DNA of 64,000 bases from JBBSBL01 sp046330255 (GTDB taxonomy: Bacteria > Actinomycetota > Thermoleophilia > Solirubrobacterales > Solirubrobacteraceae): positions 1,612,001-1,676,000 of the forward strand of contig JAXLTC010000001.1 of assembly GCA_046330255.1 (NCBI GenBank). The letters run 5' to 3'. The notes under the pieces were generated by a model, which ran no database searches, was not told the origin of the DNA, and was given only the letters and a program-made list of their open reading frames with translations. Below are positions 9,405-17,429 of the stretch, piece after piece. The position numbers and the translations under genes are program-made. Numbering within the stretch: the first letter of the stretch is position 1; each line of letters opens with the position of its first letter.

Positions 9405-9866
9405 ATGTCAACGCTCACCCTCACCGGACTCGACGAGGTCCGCGCCCACGTCGGCCAGGAGCTGGGCACCAGCCGCTGGCACGAGGTCACCCAGGACGCG
9501 ATCGACGCGTTCGCCGAGGTGACCGGCGACCACCAGTGGATCCACGTGGACCCCGAGCGCGCGAAGGACACGCCGTTCGGCGGCACGATCGCGCACGGCT
9601 ACTACACGCTCTCGCTGGCCCCGATGTTCTCCTACGAGATGTTCTCGCTGGAGGGCTTCGCGTTCGGCGTCAACTACGGGCTCAACCGGGTCCGCTTCCC
9701 GGCGCCGCTGCCCGTCGGCGCGAAGGTCAGGATGCGCGCGCTGCTCAAGGAGGTCGAGGAGATCGCCGGGGGCGCGCAGATTTGCGTGGAGCTGACGTTC
9801 GAGACAGAGGGCGGCCAGAAGCCCGTCTGCGTCGCCGAGGCGCTGAGCCGCGTCTACACAGGCTGA
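9405..9866 (+). CDS. MaoC-family (R)-hydratase/dehydratase
   Basis: 153-aa hot-dog-fold protein. The hydratase motif is complete: VTGDHQWIHVDPERA with catalytic Asp and His, then GGTIAHGYYTLSL. It probably hydrates trans-enoyl-CoA to (R)-3-hydroxyacyl-CoA or acts on a branched acyl-CoA. A good ribosome site AGGAG (9390-9394) precedes ATG 9405. It lies just upstream of, and in line with, an aldehyde dehydrogenase, a common pairing in acyl or aldehyde catabolism. Confidence 0.88.
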   Translation: MSTLTLTGLDEVRAHVGQELGTSRWHEVTQDAIDAFAEVTGDHQWIHVDPERAKDTPFGGTIAHGYYTLSLAPMFSYEMFSLEGFAFGVNYGLNRVRFPAPLPVGAKVRMRALLKEVEEIAGGAQICVELTFETEGGQKPVCVAEALSRVYTG

Positions 9867-9895
9867 TCGGGCGAGGAGGAGAGGAGCGCAGCGAG

Positions 9896-11338
9896 ATGGC
9901 GGTCGAGACCGGACGGGTGACCGAGAAGCGCCTGCACGTGGCCGGCGAGTGGATCGACACGGGCGAGTCGATCGAGGTGCGCAACCCCTACGGAGGTGGT
10001 CTCGTGGCGCGCGTGCCGGTGGGCGACGCGGCGCTCGTGGGCGCCGCGGTCTCCTCGGCCCGGGCGGCGCTCGAGCGGGCCGACTGGCCGCAGTGGGAGC
10101 GCGCCGAGGCGCTCGACCGCGCCGCCGACCTGCTCGCGGAGCGCGTCGAGGAGCTCGCGCTCGGCATCGCGCTCGAGGCGGGCAAGCCGATCAAGCAGGC
10201 CCGCGTCGAGGCCCAGCGGGCGGTCGGGACGCTGCGCTTCTCCGCCGTCGAGGCGCGCAAGCTCGGGGGCGAGCTGGTGCCGATGGAGGCGGGGCCGGCG
10301 GGCGCCGGCAAGCTCGGCTTCGTGCTGCGCCTGCCGATCGGCGTCGTCGCGGCGATCTCGCCGTTCAACTTCCCGCTCAACCTGGTCGCGCACAAGCTGG
10401 GCCCGGCGCTCGCCGCCGGCTGCCCGGTGGTGCTCAAGCCGGCCAGCGCGACGCCCGTCTCCGGCATCTCCCTCGTCGAGTTGCTGCTCGAGGCGGGGGT
10501 GCCCGCCGACCACCTGCACGTCGTATGCGGCCCGGGCGGCGCGGTCGGCGATCCGCTCGTGGAGCACGAAGACGTCGCCGCGATCAGCTTCACCGGGTCC
10601 GTGCCCGTGGGCTGGGGGATCCGCGCGAAGGCGCCGCGCAAGCACGTCGCGCTCGAGCTGGGCTCCAACGCGCCCCTGATCGTCAACGAGGACGGGGACT
10701 GGGAGACCGCCGCCGACAAGGCGCAGATCCACGGCTACACGCACGCCGGGCAGTCGTGCATCTCGATCCAGCGCATCCTGCTGCACGAGGCGATCGCCGA
10801 CGACTTCCTGGCGCGCCTCGTCCCCGCGGTCGAGCGCCTGGTGGTCGGCGATCCGCTGCAGGAGGCCACCGACGTGGGCCCGGTGATCAGCGCCTCGGAG
10901 CACGAGCGCGTGCTCGAGTGGATCGCCCAGGCGAGCGACGGCGGCGCGGAGATCCTCACCGGCGGAGAGGCGAACGCCGACGGCACGATCCGCCCGACCG
11001 TGATCGAGCGTCCGGGCGACGAGGACCACGTGTGGTGCGACGAGGTCTTCGGCCCGGTGACCGTCGTGCGTCGGTACTCGGACTTCGACGAGGCGCTGCG
11101 GCTCGCCAACGGCTCCCGCTACGGCCTTCAGGCCGGCGTCTTCACCCGCGACGTGGGCCGCGCGCTGAAGGCGGCGCGCGCGCTGGAGTACGGTGGCGTG
11201 TGCATCAACGAGGTGCCGACGTACCGCACCGACCAGATGCCCTACGGCGGCGTGAAGGACTCGGGCAACACCCGCGAGGGCCCGGCCTACACGATCCGTG
11301 AGCTGACGGAGGAGCGCCTCGTGACGATCCAGGGTTGA
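9896..11338 (+). CDS. NAD(P)-dependent aldehyde dehydrogenase
   Basis: 480 aa, full length. Catalytic residues are present: Asn in SPFNFPLNL, the general base Glu in LELGSN, and the nucleophile Cys in THAGQSCIS. The cofactor loop is FTGSVPVG. SPFNFPLNLVAHK and GQSCISIQRILLH resemble the non-phosphorylating glyceraldehyde-3-phosphate/lactaldehyde dehydrogenase branch, so the substrate could be a hydroxyaldehyde or semialdehyde. ATG 9896 follows a purine-rich stretch (GAGGAGAGGAG) and lies 29 nt after the MaoC gene, which suggests an operon. Confidence 0.9.
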   Translation: MAVETGRVTEKRLHVAGEWIDTGESIEVRNPYGGGLVARVPVGDAALVGAAVSSARAALERADWPQWERAEALDRAADLLAERVEELALGIALEAGKPIKQARVEAQRAVGTLRFSAVEARKLGGELVPMEAGPAGAGKLGFVLRLPIGVVAAISPFNFPLNLVAHKLGPALAAGCPVVLKPASATPVSGISLVELLLEAGVPADHLHVVCGPGGAVGDPLVEHEDVAAISFTGSVPVGWGIRAKAPRKHVALELGSNAPLIVNEDGDWETAADKAQIHGYTHAGQSCISIQRILLHEAIADDFLARLVPAVERLVVGDPLQEATDVGPVISASEHERVLEWIAQASDGGAEILTGGEANADGTIRPTVIERPGDEDHVWCDEVFGPVTVVRRYSDFDEALRLANGSRYGLQAGVFTRDVGRALKAARALEYGGVCINEVPTYRTDQMPYGGVKDSGNTREGPAYTIRELTEERLVTIQG

Positions 11339-11369
11339 TCGGCAGCTACCGCTGGGTCATAGGACCTGT

Positions 11370-11543
11370 ATGACTCACACGGTCGGCACGAAGGGCCAGG
11401 TCGTCGTCCCCAAGGCGATGCGGGAGCGGTTGGGCCCGCGCCCCGGGGTCCGGGTCGAGTTCGCGGTGGAGGACGACAGCATCCGCGTGATCCCGGCGCG
11501 GGTGCCTGATCTGCTCGAGCTGGGCGGCATGAGGTGCTTCTGA
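11370..11543 (+). CDS. Orphan AbrB/MazE-like DNA-binding protein
   Basis: 57 aa. MTHTVGTKGQVVVPKAMRERLG followed by PGVRVEFAVEDDSIRVIPA is a complete AbrB-type swapped-hairpin domain, with only a very short tail (ending MRCF). No PIN toxin follows: 11544-11628 has no ORF before the convergent fumarase gene. It may be a solitary regulator or an antitoxin whose toxin was lost. An inverted repeat GTCATA (11356-11361)/TATGAC (11369-11374) overlaps the start codon and could be an autoregulatory operator. Confidence 0.75.
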   Translation: MTHTVGTKGQVVVPKAMRERLGPRPGVRVEFAVEDDSIRVIPARVPDLLELGGMRCF

Positions 11544-11628
11544 CCGGCGATCCGGTAGATCCTCTCCGCGCAGGGGCTGCCGTGCCGCACGCGGGACGTC
11601 CGCGCTCGCCGCGGGCGCCGCCGCTGAT

Positions 11629-12960
11629 CTAGCGCGCGGCGTTGCCCTCCGCGATCTTGCGCAGGTCGAGCGCGATGCGCAGCGTCTCCTCGTCGACGCC
11701 GGCCTCGAGCGCGACCTCGCGCAGCTTGCGCCCGGAGGAGGCGGCCTCCTTGACGATCTCGCTCGCCCGGTCGTAGCCGATGTGCGGGTTGAGCGCGGTC
11801 GCGACCGCGAGCGTCGACTCGGCCGAGTGCGCGCAGCCCTCGAGGTTGGCCTCGATCCCGTCCACGCACTTCTCGGCCAGCAGCCTGGACGCCGAGGAGA
11901 GCAGCCTGATCGAGTCGAGCAGGTTGCGCGCGATCAGCGGGATGCGGACGTTGAGCTCGAAGTTGCCCTGAGTCCCGGCGACCGTGATCGCGGCGTCGTT
12001 GCCGATCACCTGGGCGGCGACCTGCAGCACGACCTCCGGGATCACCGGGTTGACCTTGCCCGGCATGATCGAGGAGCCCTTCTGAAGCTCCGGCAGCAGG
12101 ATCTCGCCGATCCCCGCGCGCGGGCCCGACCCCATCCAGGCGAGGTCGTTGGCGATCTTGGTCAGCGAGACCGCGACGACCTTCAGCGCCCCCGACAGCT
12201 CGACCAGCGCGTCGCGGTTGCCCTGCGCCTCGAAGGGATCCTCGGGCGGGTGGATCCCGAGCCCCGAGTCGGCAGCCAGCAGCGCGCGCACGCGCTCGGC
12301 GAACTCGGCGTGGGTGTTCAGCCCGGTCCCGGTCGCGGTGCCGCCGAGCGGGACCTGCCCGACCTGCGGGAGCGCGGCGCGCACCCGGCGAGCGCCCAGC
12401 CGCGCCTGCGCCGCGTAGCCGGAGAACTCCTGCCCGAGCGTCACGGGCACGGCGTCCATCAGGTGCGTGCGGCCGGACTTCACCACGTCGCGGAACTCGC
12501 CCGCCTTTGAGGACAGCGAGGACTCCAGCCGCTCGAGCGCCGGCAGCAGGTCGCTCGTCGCCTGGTCGATGGCCGCGAGGTGCACGGCGGTCGGGAACAC
12601 GTCGTTGGAGGACTGGCCGAGGTTGACATGATCGTTGGGATGCGCCGGCTCGCCGGCCAGCGCGGCGATCACCTCGTTGGCGTTCATGTTCGAGGACGTT
12701 CCCGAGCCGGTCTGGAAGACGTCGATCGGGAACTGGTCGTCGTGCTCGCCGGCGGCGACGGCGTCCCCGCCCGCGGCGATGCGCTCGGCGAGCGCCGGGT
12801 CGAGCAGGCCGAGCTCGGCGTTGACGCGTGCCGCCGCCGCCTTGATCCGGCCCAGCCAGTGGACGACCGGCGCCGGCACGCGCTCCCCGGAGACCGGGAA
12901 GTTCGCTACCGCCTTCGTCGTCTCTCCTCCCCAAAGCTGCTCGCTCTCGGCCACGCCCAT
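11629..12960 (-). CDS. fumC: Class II fumarate hydratase
   Basis: 443-aa TCA-cycle enzyme interconverting fumarate and malate. Signatures: TGSGTSSNMNANEV, the B-site HPNDHVNLGQSSND, KSGRTHLMDAVP, and the family signature GSSIMPGKVNP with the catalytic Ser loop. The frame allows a GTG start at 12999, but ATG 12960 (MGVAESEQLWGGET) is preferred because a purine-rich ribosome site (GAGGAACGAGGA) lies just upstream and homology starts near this Met. Iron-sulfur independent, so robust in air. Confidence 0.95.
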   Translation of the reverse strand: MGVAESEQLWGGETTKAVANFPVSGERVPAPVVHWLGRIKAAAARVNAELGLLDPALAERIAAGGDAVAAGEHDDQFPIDVFQTGSGTSSNMNANEVIAALAGEPAHPNDHVNLGQSSNDVFPTAVHLAAIDQATSDLLPALERLESSLSSKAGEFRDVVKSGRTHLMDAVPVTLGQEFSGYAAQARLGARRVRAALPQVGQVPLGGTATGTGLNTHAEFAERVRALLAADSGLGIHPPEDPFEAQGNRDALVELSGALKVVAVSLTKIANDLAWMGSGPRAGIGEILLPELQKGSSIMPGKVNPVIPEVVLQVAAQVIGNDAAITVAGTQGNFELNVRIPLIARNLLDSIRLLSSASRLLAEKCVDGIEANLEGCAHSAESTLAVATALNPHIGYDRASEIVKEAASSGRKLREVALEAGVDEETLRIALDLRKIAEGNAAR

Positions 12961-13006
12961 CGGGTCCTCGTTCCTCTTGCTCGCGGATGCTCGATCCACT
13001 CCTACG

Positions 13007-13846
13007 CTACCCCAGGAACGCGCTCAGCTCGCGCGCGACGCCCACGGGGTCGTCGTAGGCGAGCAGGAAGCCGGCGGCGTCGAGCACCCTGAGCTGCGCG
13101 TCGGGAAGCAGGTCGAGGGCCTCGCGCGCGGGCTCGAGCGGGTGAAGGCCGTCCTGCTCGGCCCACAGCAGCAGCACGGGCGCGTCGATGTCCCCGTAGC
13201 GGTCCAGCAGATCGCGGTCCGCTCCGCCGTCCCGGGCGGCCGCGAAGCGCGCCCATGCGCGGGCGCGCTTGCCGTCCCCGCCCACCCCCGCGAAGGCGTG
13301 GCGCACGAGGTCCCTGGCGGCCGGGTTGCCCTGCGACGAGAGCCGCTCGCCCAGGCCCGGGCGGAAGACGAGGCGCGCTCCGTGGGAGAGCGCCCGGTCG
13401 AGCCCCGGGACGGCGGCCCCGCGGCAGGCCGCGCGCCAGGCGGCCCGGCGCCGCGCCCCCGGTGGCGCGCGGTGCAGCCGGGTCGGCATGACGACCAGCC
13501 GCCCCGGTCTCAGGCGCCCGCCGGCGGCGGCCCACAGCAGCAGCTCGGCGCCGAGGTCGTGGCCGCCGAGCAGCGGGCGCGGGCCCGCCGTCTCGCGGCA
13601 GAAGCCCGCGATCACGTCGATGAGCCACTCGCGCGTGTACGGGTGGCGCGGGCGGTCCTCTGAGTCTCCGTGCAGCGGCAGGTCCGGAAGCACGAGCCGG
13701 AAGCGCCCGGCCAGCGGCTCCACGAGCGGCTCCCACTCGCGGTGGGTGAGCCCGAGCGAGTGCAGCAGCACGAGCGCCGGTCCCGTGCCGGCCTCGCGGT
13801 AGGCGACCCGCGCGCCGTCGGTGTGGTGGTAGAGCCGTAGCCTCAC
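13007..13846 (-). CDS. Alpha/beta-fold hydrolase
   Basis: 279 aa. The N-terminal strand and oxyanion region are TGPALVLLHSLGLTHREWEPL. The nucleophile elbow reads GGHDLGAELL, with Asp where Ser is usual (G-H-D-L-G), as in haloalkane dehalogenases and epoxide hydrolases, so a dehalogenase- or epoxide-hydrolase-like reaction is possible. A charge-relay Asp may be in LLWAEQDGLHPL. The canonical C-terminal His position reads FLLAYDDP, so a catalytic His is not obvious. GTG 13846 overlaps the stop of the upstream lipoprotein gene (GTGA). Confidence 0.75.
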   Translation of the reverse strand: MRLRLYHHTDGARVAYREAGTGPALVLLHSLGLTHREWEPLVEPLAGRFRLVLPDLPLHGDSEDRPRHPYTREWLIDVIAGFCRETAGPRPLLGGHDLGAELLLWAAAGGRLRPGRLVVMPTRLHRAPPGARRRAAWRAACRGAAVPGLDRALSHGARLVFRPGLGERLSSQGNPAARDLVRHAFAGVGGDGKRARAWARFAAARDGGADRDLLDRYGDIDAPVLLLWAEQDGLHPLEPAREALDLLPDAQLRVLDAAGFLLAYDDPVGVARELSAFLG

Positions 13847-14298
13847 CCGCGCGCCCGCCCCGCGGCGCGCCCGCGCGCGAACGCCGCGCGCCGCCCGCCC
13901 GCCGCGCCGTCGAAGGCGGCCGCTCCCCGGAGTCGGTTCACGAGCTCTGTGTGGATCCCGTTGGTGCGCGCGGCCGCGCGCTCGGTCGCGCCGACGAGGT
14001 AGCCCATCTGGAGCGCGGCGGCGTCCCGCGCCCGGGCGCGCACGGCCAGCCGCGCCGCGGCCTCGGTGAGCTCGGCGCCGATTCCCTGCAGACTCGCATC
14101 GCTGCGTGCCGAGCGCACGCACCCGGAGAGGCTGGTCCCGTCCGCGAGCCGCACGGGCGCGGGCGCCGCCCGCAGGGCGCGCAGCACGGGCGCCGCGCCG
14201 CGCAGGCACGCCCGCGGCGGCTCCGAGCGCCCCTGACCGCACCCGGCGGCGCCGAGCAGCGCCAGCAGGGCGAGGGCGCTCGCGGACCGCGGGAGCAT
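13843..14298 (-). CDS. Putative lipoprotein of unknown function
   Basis: 151 aa. The N-terminus MLPRSASALALLALLGAAGCGQ is a lipoprotein signal with a lipid-accepting Cys at residue 20 (lipobox AAGC, slightly off the usual L-x-x-C). The rest is Ala/Arg-rich and mostly helical by composition; no family recognised. Reverse-strand TACGAT (14306-14311) lies 7 nt before ATG 14298, so the mRNA is probably leaderless. It is translationally coupled to the hydrolase downstream. Confidence 0.7.
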   Translation of the reverse strand: MLPRSASALALLALLGAAGCGQGRSEPPRACLRGAAPVLRALRAAPAPVRLADGTSLSGCVRSARSDASLQGIGAELTEAAARLAVRARARDAAALQMGYLVGATERAAARTNGIHTELVNRLRGAAAFDGAAGGRRAAFARGRAAGRARG

Positions 14299-14369
14299 GC
14301 GCCTGATCGTAGGCCCGGCGCGGCCGGCCCGGCTCGCCGGGTGGAGCGTCCGCCCCATTGGCGGCCATG

Positions 14370-15149
14370 TCAGCTCTCGGGCAGGCGCGCGCCGGCCGGC
14401 GGCGGCGTGTAGCCGTGCCGCTCGATGCCGGCCTCGAGCTCGGCGATCACGGTCTCGATCACCTTCACCCGCGCCCAGCGCTTCGAGTCCCCCTCGACGA
14501 GCTGCCAGCGGGCGTCGGAGTGGTCGGTGCGACGCAGCATCTCCTCGACCGCCTTGAGGTAGGCGGGGCGCTTCTCGCGGTTGCGCCAGTCCTCGTCGGT
14601 CAGCTTCCAGCTGCGCAGCGGGTCCTCGCGCCTGCGCTCGAAGCGCCGGAGCTGCTCGTCGGCGGAGGTGTGCAGCCAGAACTTGACGAGCACCACGCCC
14701 TCGACCGCCAGGCCGCGCTCGAAGTTGACGATCTCGCGGTAGGCGCGGCGCCACTCCGGCTTGGACGCGAAGCCCTCGACCCGTTCGACGAGGACCCGTC
14801 CGTACCATGAGCGGTCCAGCACCGCCATCCCGCCCCAGCCCGGGAGCGCGGGCGCGAAGCGGTGCAGGAAGTGGTGTCGCTTCTCGTCCGGCGTCGGCGC
14901 GGCGAACTGCGCGACCCGCACGTGCCGCGGGTCGAGCGGTGCGACCAGGCGCTTGATCGCGCCACCCTTGCCCGAGGCGTCCCAGCCCTCGAACAGCACG
15001 CACAGCGGCGGGCCGAGCTCGCCCTTGCCCATCAGGCCGCCGCAGTGCAGCCGCAGCTCGAGCAGCCGCTGCTGCGCCGCCGCGAGCCGCGCGTCCTGCT
15101 GCTTGCGGCTGAGCTTCAGCGTGAGATCCAGCTCGTCGAGGCGTCCCAT
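14370..15149 (-). CDS. Polyphosphate kinase 2 family protein
   Basis: 259 aa. The PPK2 P-loop kinase core is clear: Walker A FEGWDASGKGGAIKRL, the lid and Walker B region VLDRSWYGRVLVERVEGF, and VLVKFWLHTSADEQLRRF. It uses polyphosphate to phosphorylate nucleotides, probably NMP or NDP; the subclass cannot be fixed from sequence alone. ATG 15149 (MGRLDELDLTL) is chosen, as the longer reading frame to 15233 has no family similarity. A reverse-strand TACGTT near 15190-15195 may be its -10. It is divergent from the HTH gene at 15327. Confidence 0.85.
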   Translation of the reverse strand: MGRLDELDLTLKLSRKQQDARLAAAQQRLLELRLHCGGLMGKGELGPPLCVLFEGWDASGKGGAIKRLVAPLDPRHVRVAQFAAPTPDEKRHHFLHRFAPALPGWGGMAVLDRSWYGRVLVERVEGFASKPEWRRAYREIVNFERGLAVEGVVLVKFWLHTSADEQLRRFERRREDPLRSWKLTDEDWRNREKRPAYLKAVEEMLRRTDHSDARWQLVEGDSKRWARVKVIETVIAELEAGIERHGYTPPPAGARLPES

Positions 15150-15326
15150 GGCGGCGCCATCCTCGCAGGTGCCCGTCCGCGGGGGACAAAACGTACGCAC
15201 ATTGCGGGCCGGCCACGCCGGGTCGCACAGCAAGCGGCCGATTTCGTGCGGCTTTGACGCGGTTTGGGTCCCCGAGGCTGCGCAATAGCGCCGCGCCCCT
15301 TCTCGACTCTCGCAAAAGGTCCCGAA

Positions 15327-15575
15327 ATGCTCTCCATGCCCTCACACGACAACGTCTCGAGGCCGCTGGGCCTCTCCACCTCCCAGGCAGCACGGACGCT
15401 CGGCGTGTCGCTCGGCACGATCCGGCGTTGGTCCGACATGGGCTACCTGCAGGCGTATCGCACGCCGGGCGGGCAGCGCCGTTTCAGCGCGGAGCAGATC
15501 GAGGCGTTCGTGAAGTCGCTCGAGCCGGACACGGCCCGGGCGGACGACCCGCCTTCGCGCGCGGTCGTCGGGTAG
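15327..15575 (+). CDS. BldC/MerR-like helix-turn-helix protein
   Basis: 82 aa. A winged HTH of the MerR/excisionase type: LSTSQAARTLGVSLGTIRRWSDMGYLQAYRTPGGQRRFSAEQIEAF, then a short acidic tail. There is no coiled coil or ligand domain, as in BldC, which binds direct repeats head to tail. ATG 15327 is preceded by AAAGG; a second ATG at 15336 is possible. It is monocistronic, with a strong hairpin 16 bp after the stop. Regulon unknown. Confidence 0.8.
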   Translation: MLSMPSHDNVSRPLGLSTSQAARTLGVSLGTIRRWSDMGYLQAYRTPGGQRRFSAEQIEAFVKSLEPDTARADDPPSRAVVG

Positions 15576-15590
15576 ATCTCCGACAGCGTT

Positions 15591-15625
15591 GGAAGCGCGG
15601 CCGGCGGAAACGCGGCCGCGCTTCC
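15591..15625 (+). terminator. Hairpin terminator after the HTH gene
   Basis: Perfect 13-bp stem (15591-15603 with 15613-15625) and a 9-nt loop, 16 bp beyond the stop. There is no U-tract, as is common in GC-rich actinobacteria. A smaller hairpin CGGGGC/GCCCCG (15643-15660) follows. Confidence 0.6.
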
Positions 15626-15925
15626 GCGTGTCCGGAGCCGGTCGGGGCAGTGACGCCCCGGGGCCCGGGCATCGCCGAGTGCATCGATCGACCCCGAACA
15701 GCGTTTGTCATTCGTGGCGAGCGCCGGCAAGGAAGGAGCCGCGCGCCGGTGGGCGGATCTGCGAAGGGGCGTTTGGGATTCCACGCTCCTGCCTTGGGGG
15801 TCGTATGCGCCCCCTACCCAGGACGGCGGGCCCGGCGCCTCGCTCCCGCGGCCGCGTCGCGCGTGAGAATGCCTCCTTCGTCGCTGCGGTTCGCGGCGTG
15901 CCAGGCAAGCCGGCAGGCAGCTCGC
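15626..15925. other. Intergenic stretch without a recognisable gene
   Basis: Between the HTH gene (ends 15575) and the convergent HD-GYP gene (ends 15926) there are 350 bp. Apart from the two hairpins nothing convincing is seen; reading frames through it have poor codon structure and no family match. Confidence 0.5.
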
Positions 15926-17254
15926 CTACCCGGTGGCCGCGTCCCCGATGCGGCGTTCCATGTCGAGCTCGCGCTCGAAGTCCGCGGCGCTCGCGTGGCG
16001 GTACTCGACCCCGCGTCCGGAGAGCAGGTCGGCGAGCGCCTCGACATAGCGGCCCTCGAGCTGGGTCCCGCTGACCCGCCGCAGCTCGGTGAGCGCCTCG
16101 AACGAGCTGACCTGGGTGCGGTAGGTGTCCTCCGCGGTGAGCGTGTCGTAGACCTCGGCGACCGCGACGATCTTCGCCAGCTCCGGGATCCGCTCGCCCG
16201 GGATCCCGTCCGGATAGCCGCGGCCGTCGATCCGCTCGTGATGGGCGCGGACGACCTCGGCGACGGGCCCGTAGACGCCCAGGTCCTGCAGCATCTCGGC
16301 GCCGAGCGCCGGGTGGCGGCGGATCGAGTCCCAGTCCTCCTCGTTCAGGGTCCGACCGCGGTCGAGCACGCGGTCGGCCAGCGCGAGCCGACCGACGTCG
16401 TGCAGCAGCCCGGCGGTGTGGGCCAGCTCGCAGGTGCGCTCGTCCATTCCGCAATGCCGCGCGATGTCGCGCGCGAACGCCGCCGTCGCCGCGGAGTGCC
16501 GGGCGGCTCGGGGGTCGCGAGCGTCCAGCGCGCGCAGCAGCCCCGACAGCACCCCCCAAGAGAGCGACGCGTACTGCCGCGCCCGCTCGCGCGCCCGTGC
16601 CACCAGATGCGCCATGTAGGTGAAGGCGACGACGCTGGCCAGCGCGAAGACGAGACCGCCGGTGCCGACTTCCACGTAGATGCTCGCCGCGGCGACCGCA
16701 AGCACGATGTTGAGCCCGATCGCGGGAATGATGTCGACGGTCGCGCGGATCCCCTCGCGCCAGGGTTTGCCGTCGAAGGCGGCGAACAACGTCTGGGCGA
16801 CCAGGAAGTTGACCGCGAAAACGGCGACTGAGAGAGCGGCCAGAAGCACGTAGAAGCCCGCGCTGGAGGCCGAGAGGTCGGCGCTTGCGAACAGCGTCGC
16901 GGCGCCGATAACGGGCAGCCCGGCCGCAGTCACGTTCGCGGGGAGTGCTCGGAATCGGAAAGGGTCCGCCAGCCACGCCGCGAGCTCGCCGATTGCGACG
17001 ACGGCGAACGCGGCAGCCGGCGACAGGAAGGCAACCGCGACCATCTCCGCAACGAACGCCCCCGAAATGAGCAGTCGCCCGCCGGTACGCGCGGACGCGA
17101 TGTTCGCGCACGCCGCCACTACCGCCAGAACGACTGTCAGCCAGGTGAAGTGCGGGGCGGGAGCAGCCAGCACGCTCCAGATCGCGCAGACAAACACACC
17201 GCAGATTGCGGCAAAGAAAGCAACCTCAGACCGCCTGCGCGCCACAGTCGCCAC
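15926..17254 (-). CDS. Membrane-bound HD-GYP domain phosphodiesterase
   Basis: 442 aa. About seven hydrophobic segments (residues 10-210) form a membrane sensor region, followed by an HD-GYP domain: SAATAAFARDIARHCG, the HD motif LLHDVGRLAL, then AHHERIDGRGYPDGI, which is the GYP motif in full, and EVYDTLTAEDTYR. HD-GYP enzymes hydrolyse cyclic di-GMP, so this is probably a membrane-linked cyclic-nucleotide signalling enzyme. GTG 17254 follows TAGCTT (17261-17266) by 6 nt; a second GTG at 17245 is possible. It lies next to three other regulatory genes. Confidence 0.9.
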   Translation of the reverse strand: MATVARRRSEVAFFAAICGVFVCAIWSVLAAPAPHFTWLTVVLAVVAACANIASARTGGRLLISGAFVAEMVAVAFLSPAAAFAVVAIGELAAWLADPFRFRALPANVTAAGLPVIGAATLFASADLSASSAGFYVLLAALSVAVFAVNFLVAQTLFAAFDGKPWREGIRATVDIIPAIGLNIVLAVAAASIYVEVGTGGLVFALASVVAFTYMAHLVARARERARQYASLSWGVLSGLLRALDARDPRAARHSAATAAFARDIARHCGMDERTCELAHTAGLLHDVGRLALADRVLDRGRTLNEEDWDSIRRHPALGAEMLQDLGVYGPVAEVVRAHHERIDGRGYPDGIPGERIPELAKIVAVAEVYDTLTAEDTYRTQVSSFEALTELRRVSGTQLEGRYVEALADLLSGRGVEYRHASAADFERELDMERRIGDAATG

Positions 17255-17317
17255 AGCGAAAAGCTAGCGCGGGGGTCGGGTGTTTCGAAGAAGACTCAGC
17301 GTCCGCGGAAGTGCATG

Positions 17318-17377
17318 GCGCAAAGAGTAGCCCTCTTGCGCACATTTTGCATCGGTTCGGGGTCGAAACCTGCGCAA
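17318..17377. promoter_or_regulatory. Cluster of TGCGCAA-like sites upstream of the first MerR gene
   Basis: TTGCGCA (17336-17342) and its inverse TGCGCAA (17371-17377), with a partial GCGCAA at 17318-17323. They lie 50-110 bp before the MerR gene at 17430. A regulator site is only inferred. Confidence 0.3.
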
Positions 17378-17429
17378 ACGGTGAACGAGGGGCGCGGAAG
17401 CGGCCGGAAAAGCGCACCTTTTCGTCCGG

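Noticed and set aside
13843..15393. A 516-codon reverse frame spanning the lipoprotein and beyond
   Set aside because: Only the last 151 codons show a lipoprotein signal and a -10 box; upstream it is antisense-frame noise over the PPK2 gene.
17346..17380. GGTTCG...-like sequence resembling a tRNA T-arm
   Set aside because: No acceptor stem, D-arm or anticodon arm can be folded around it.
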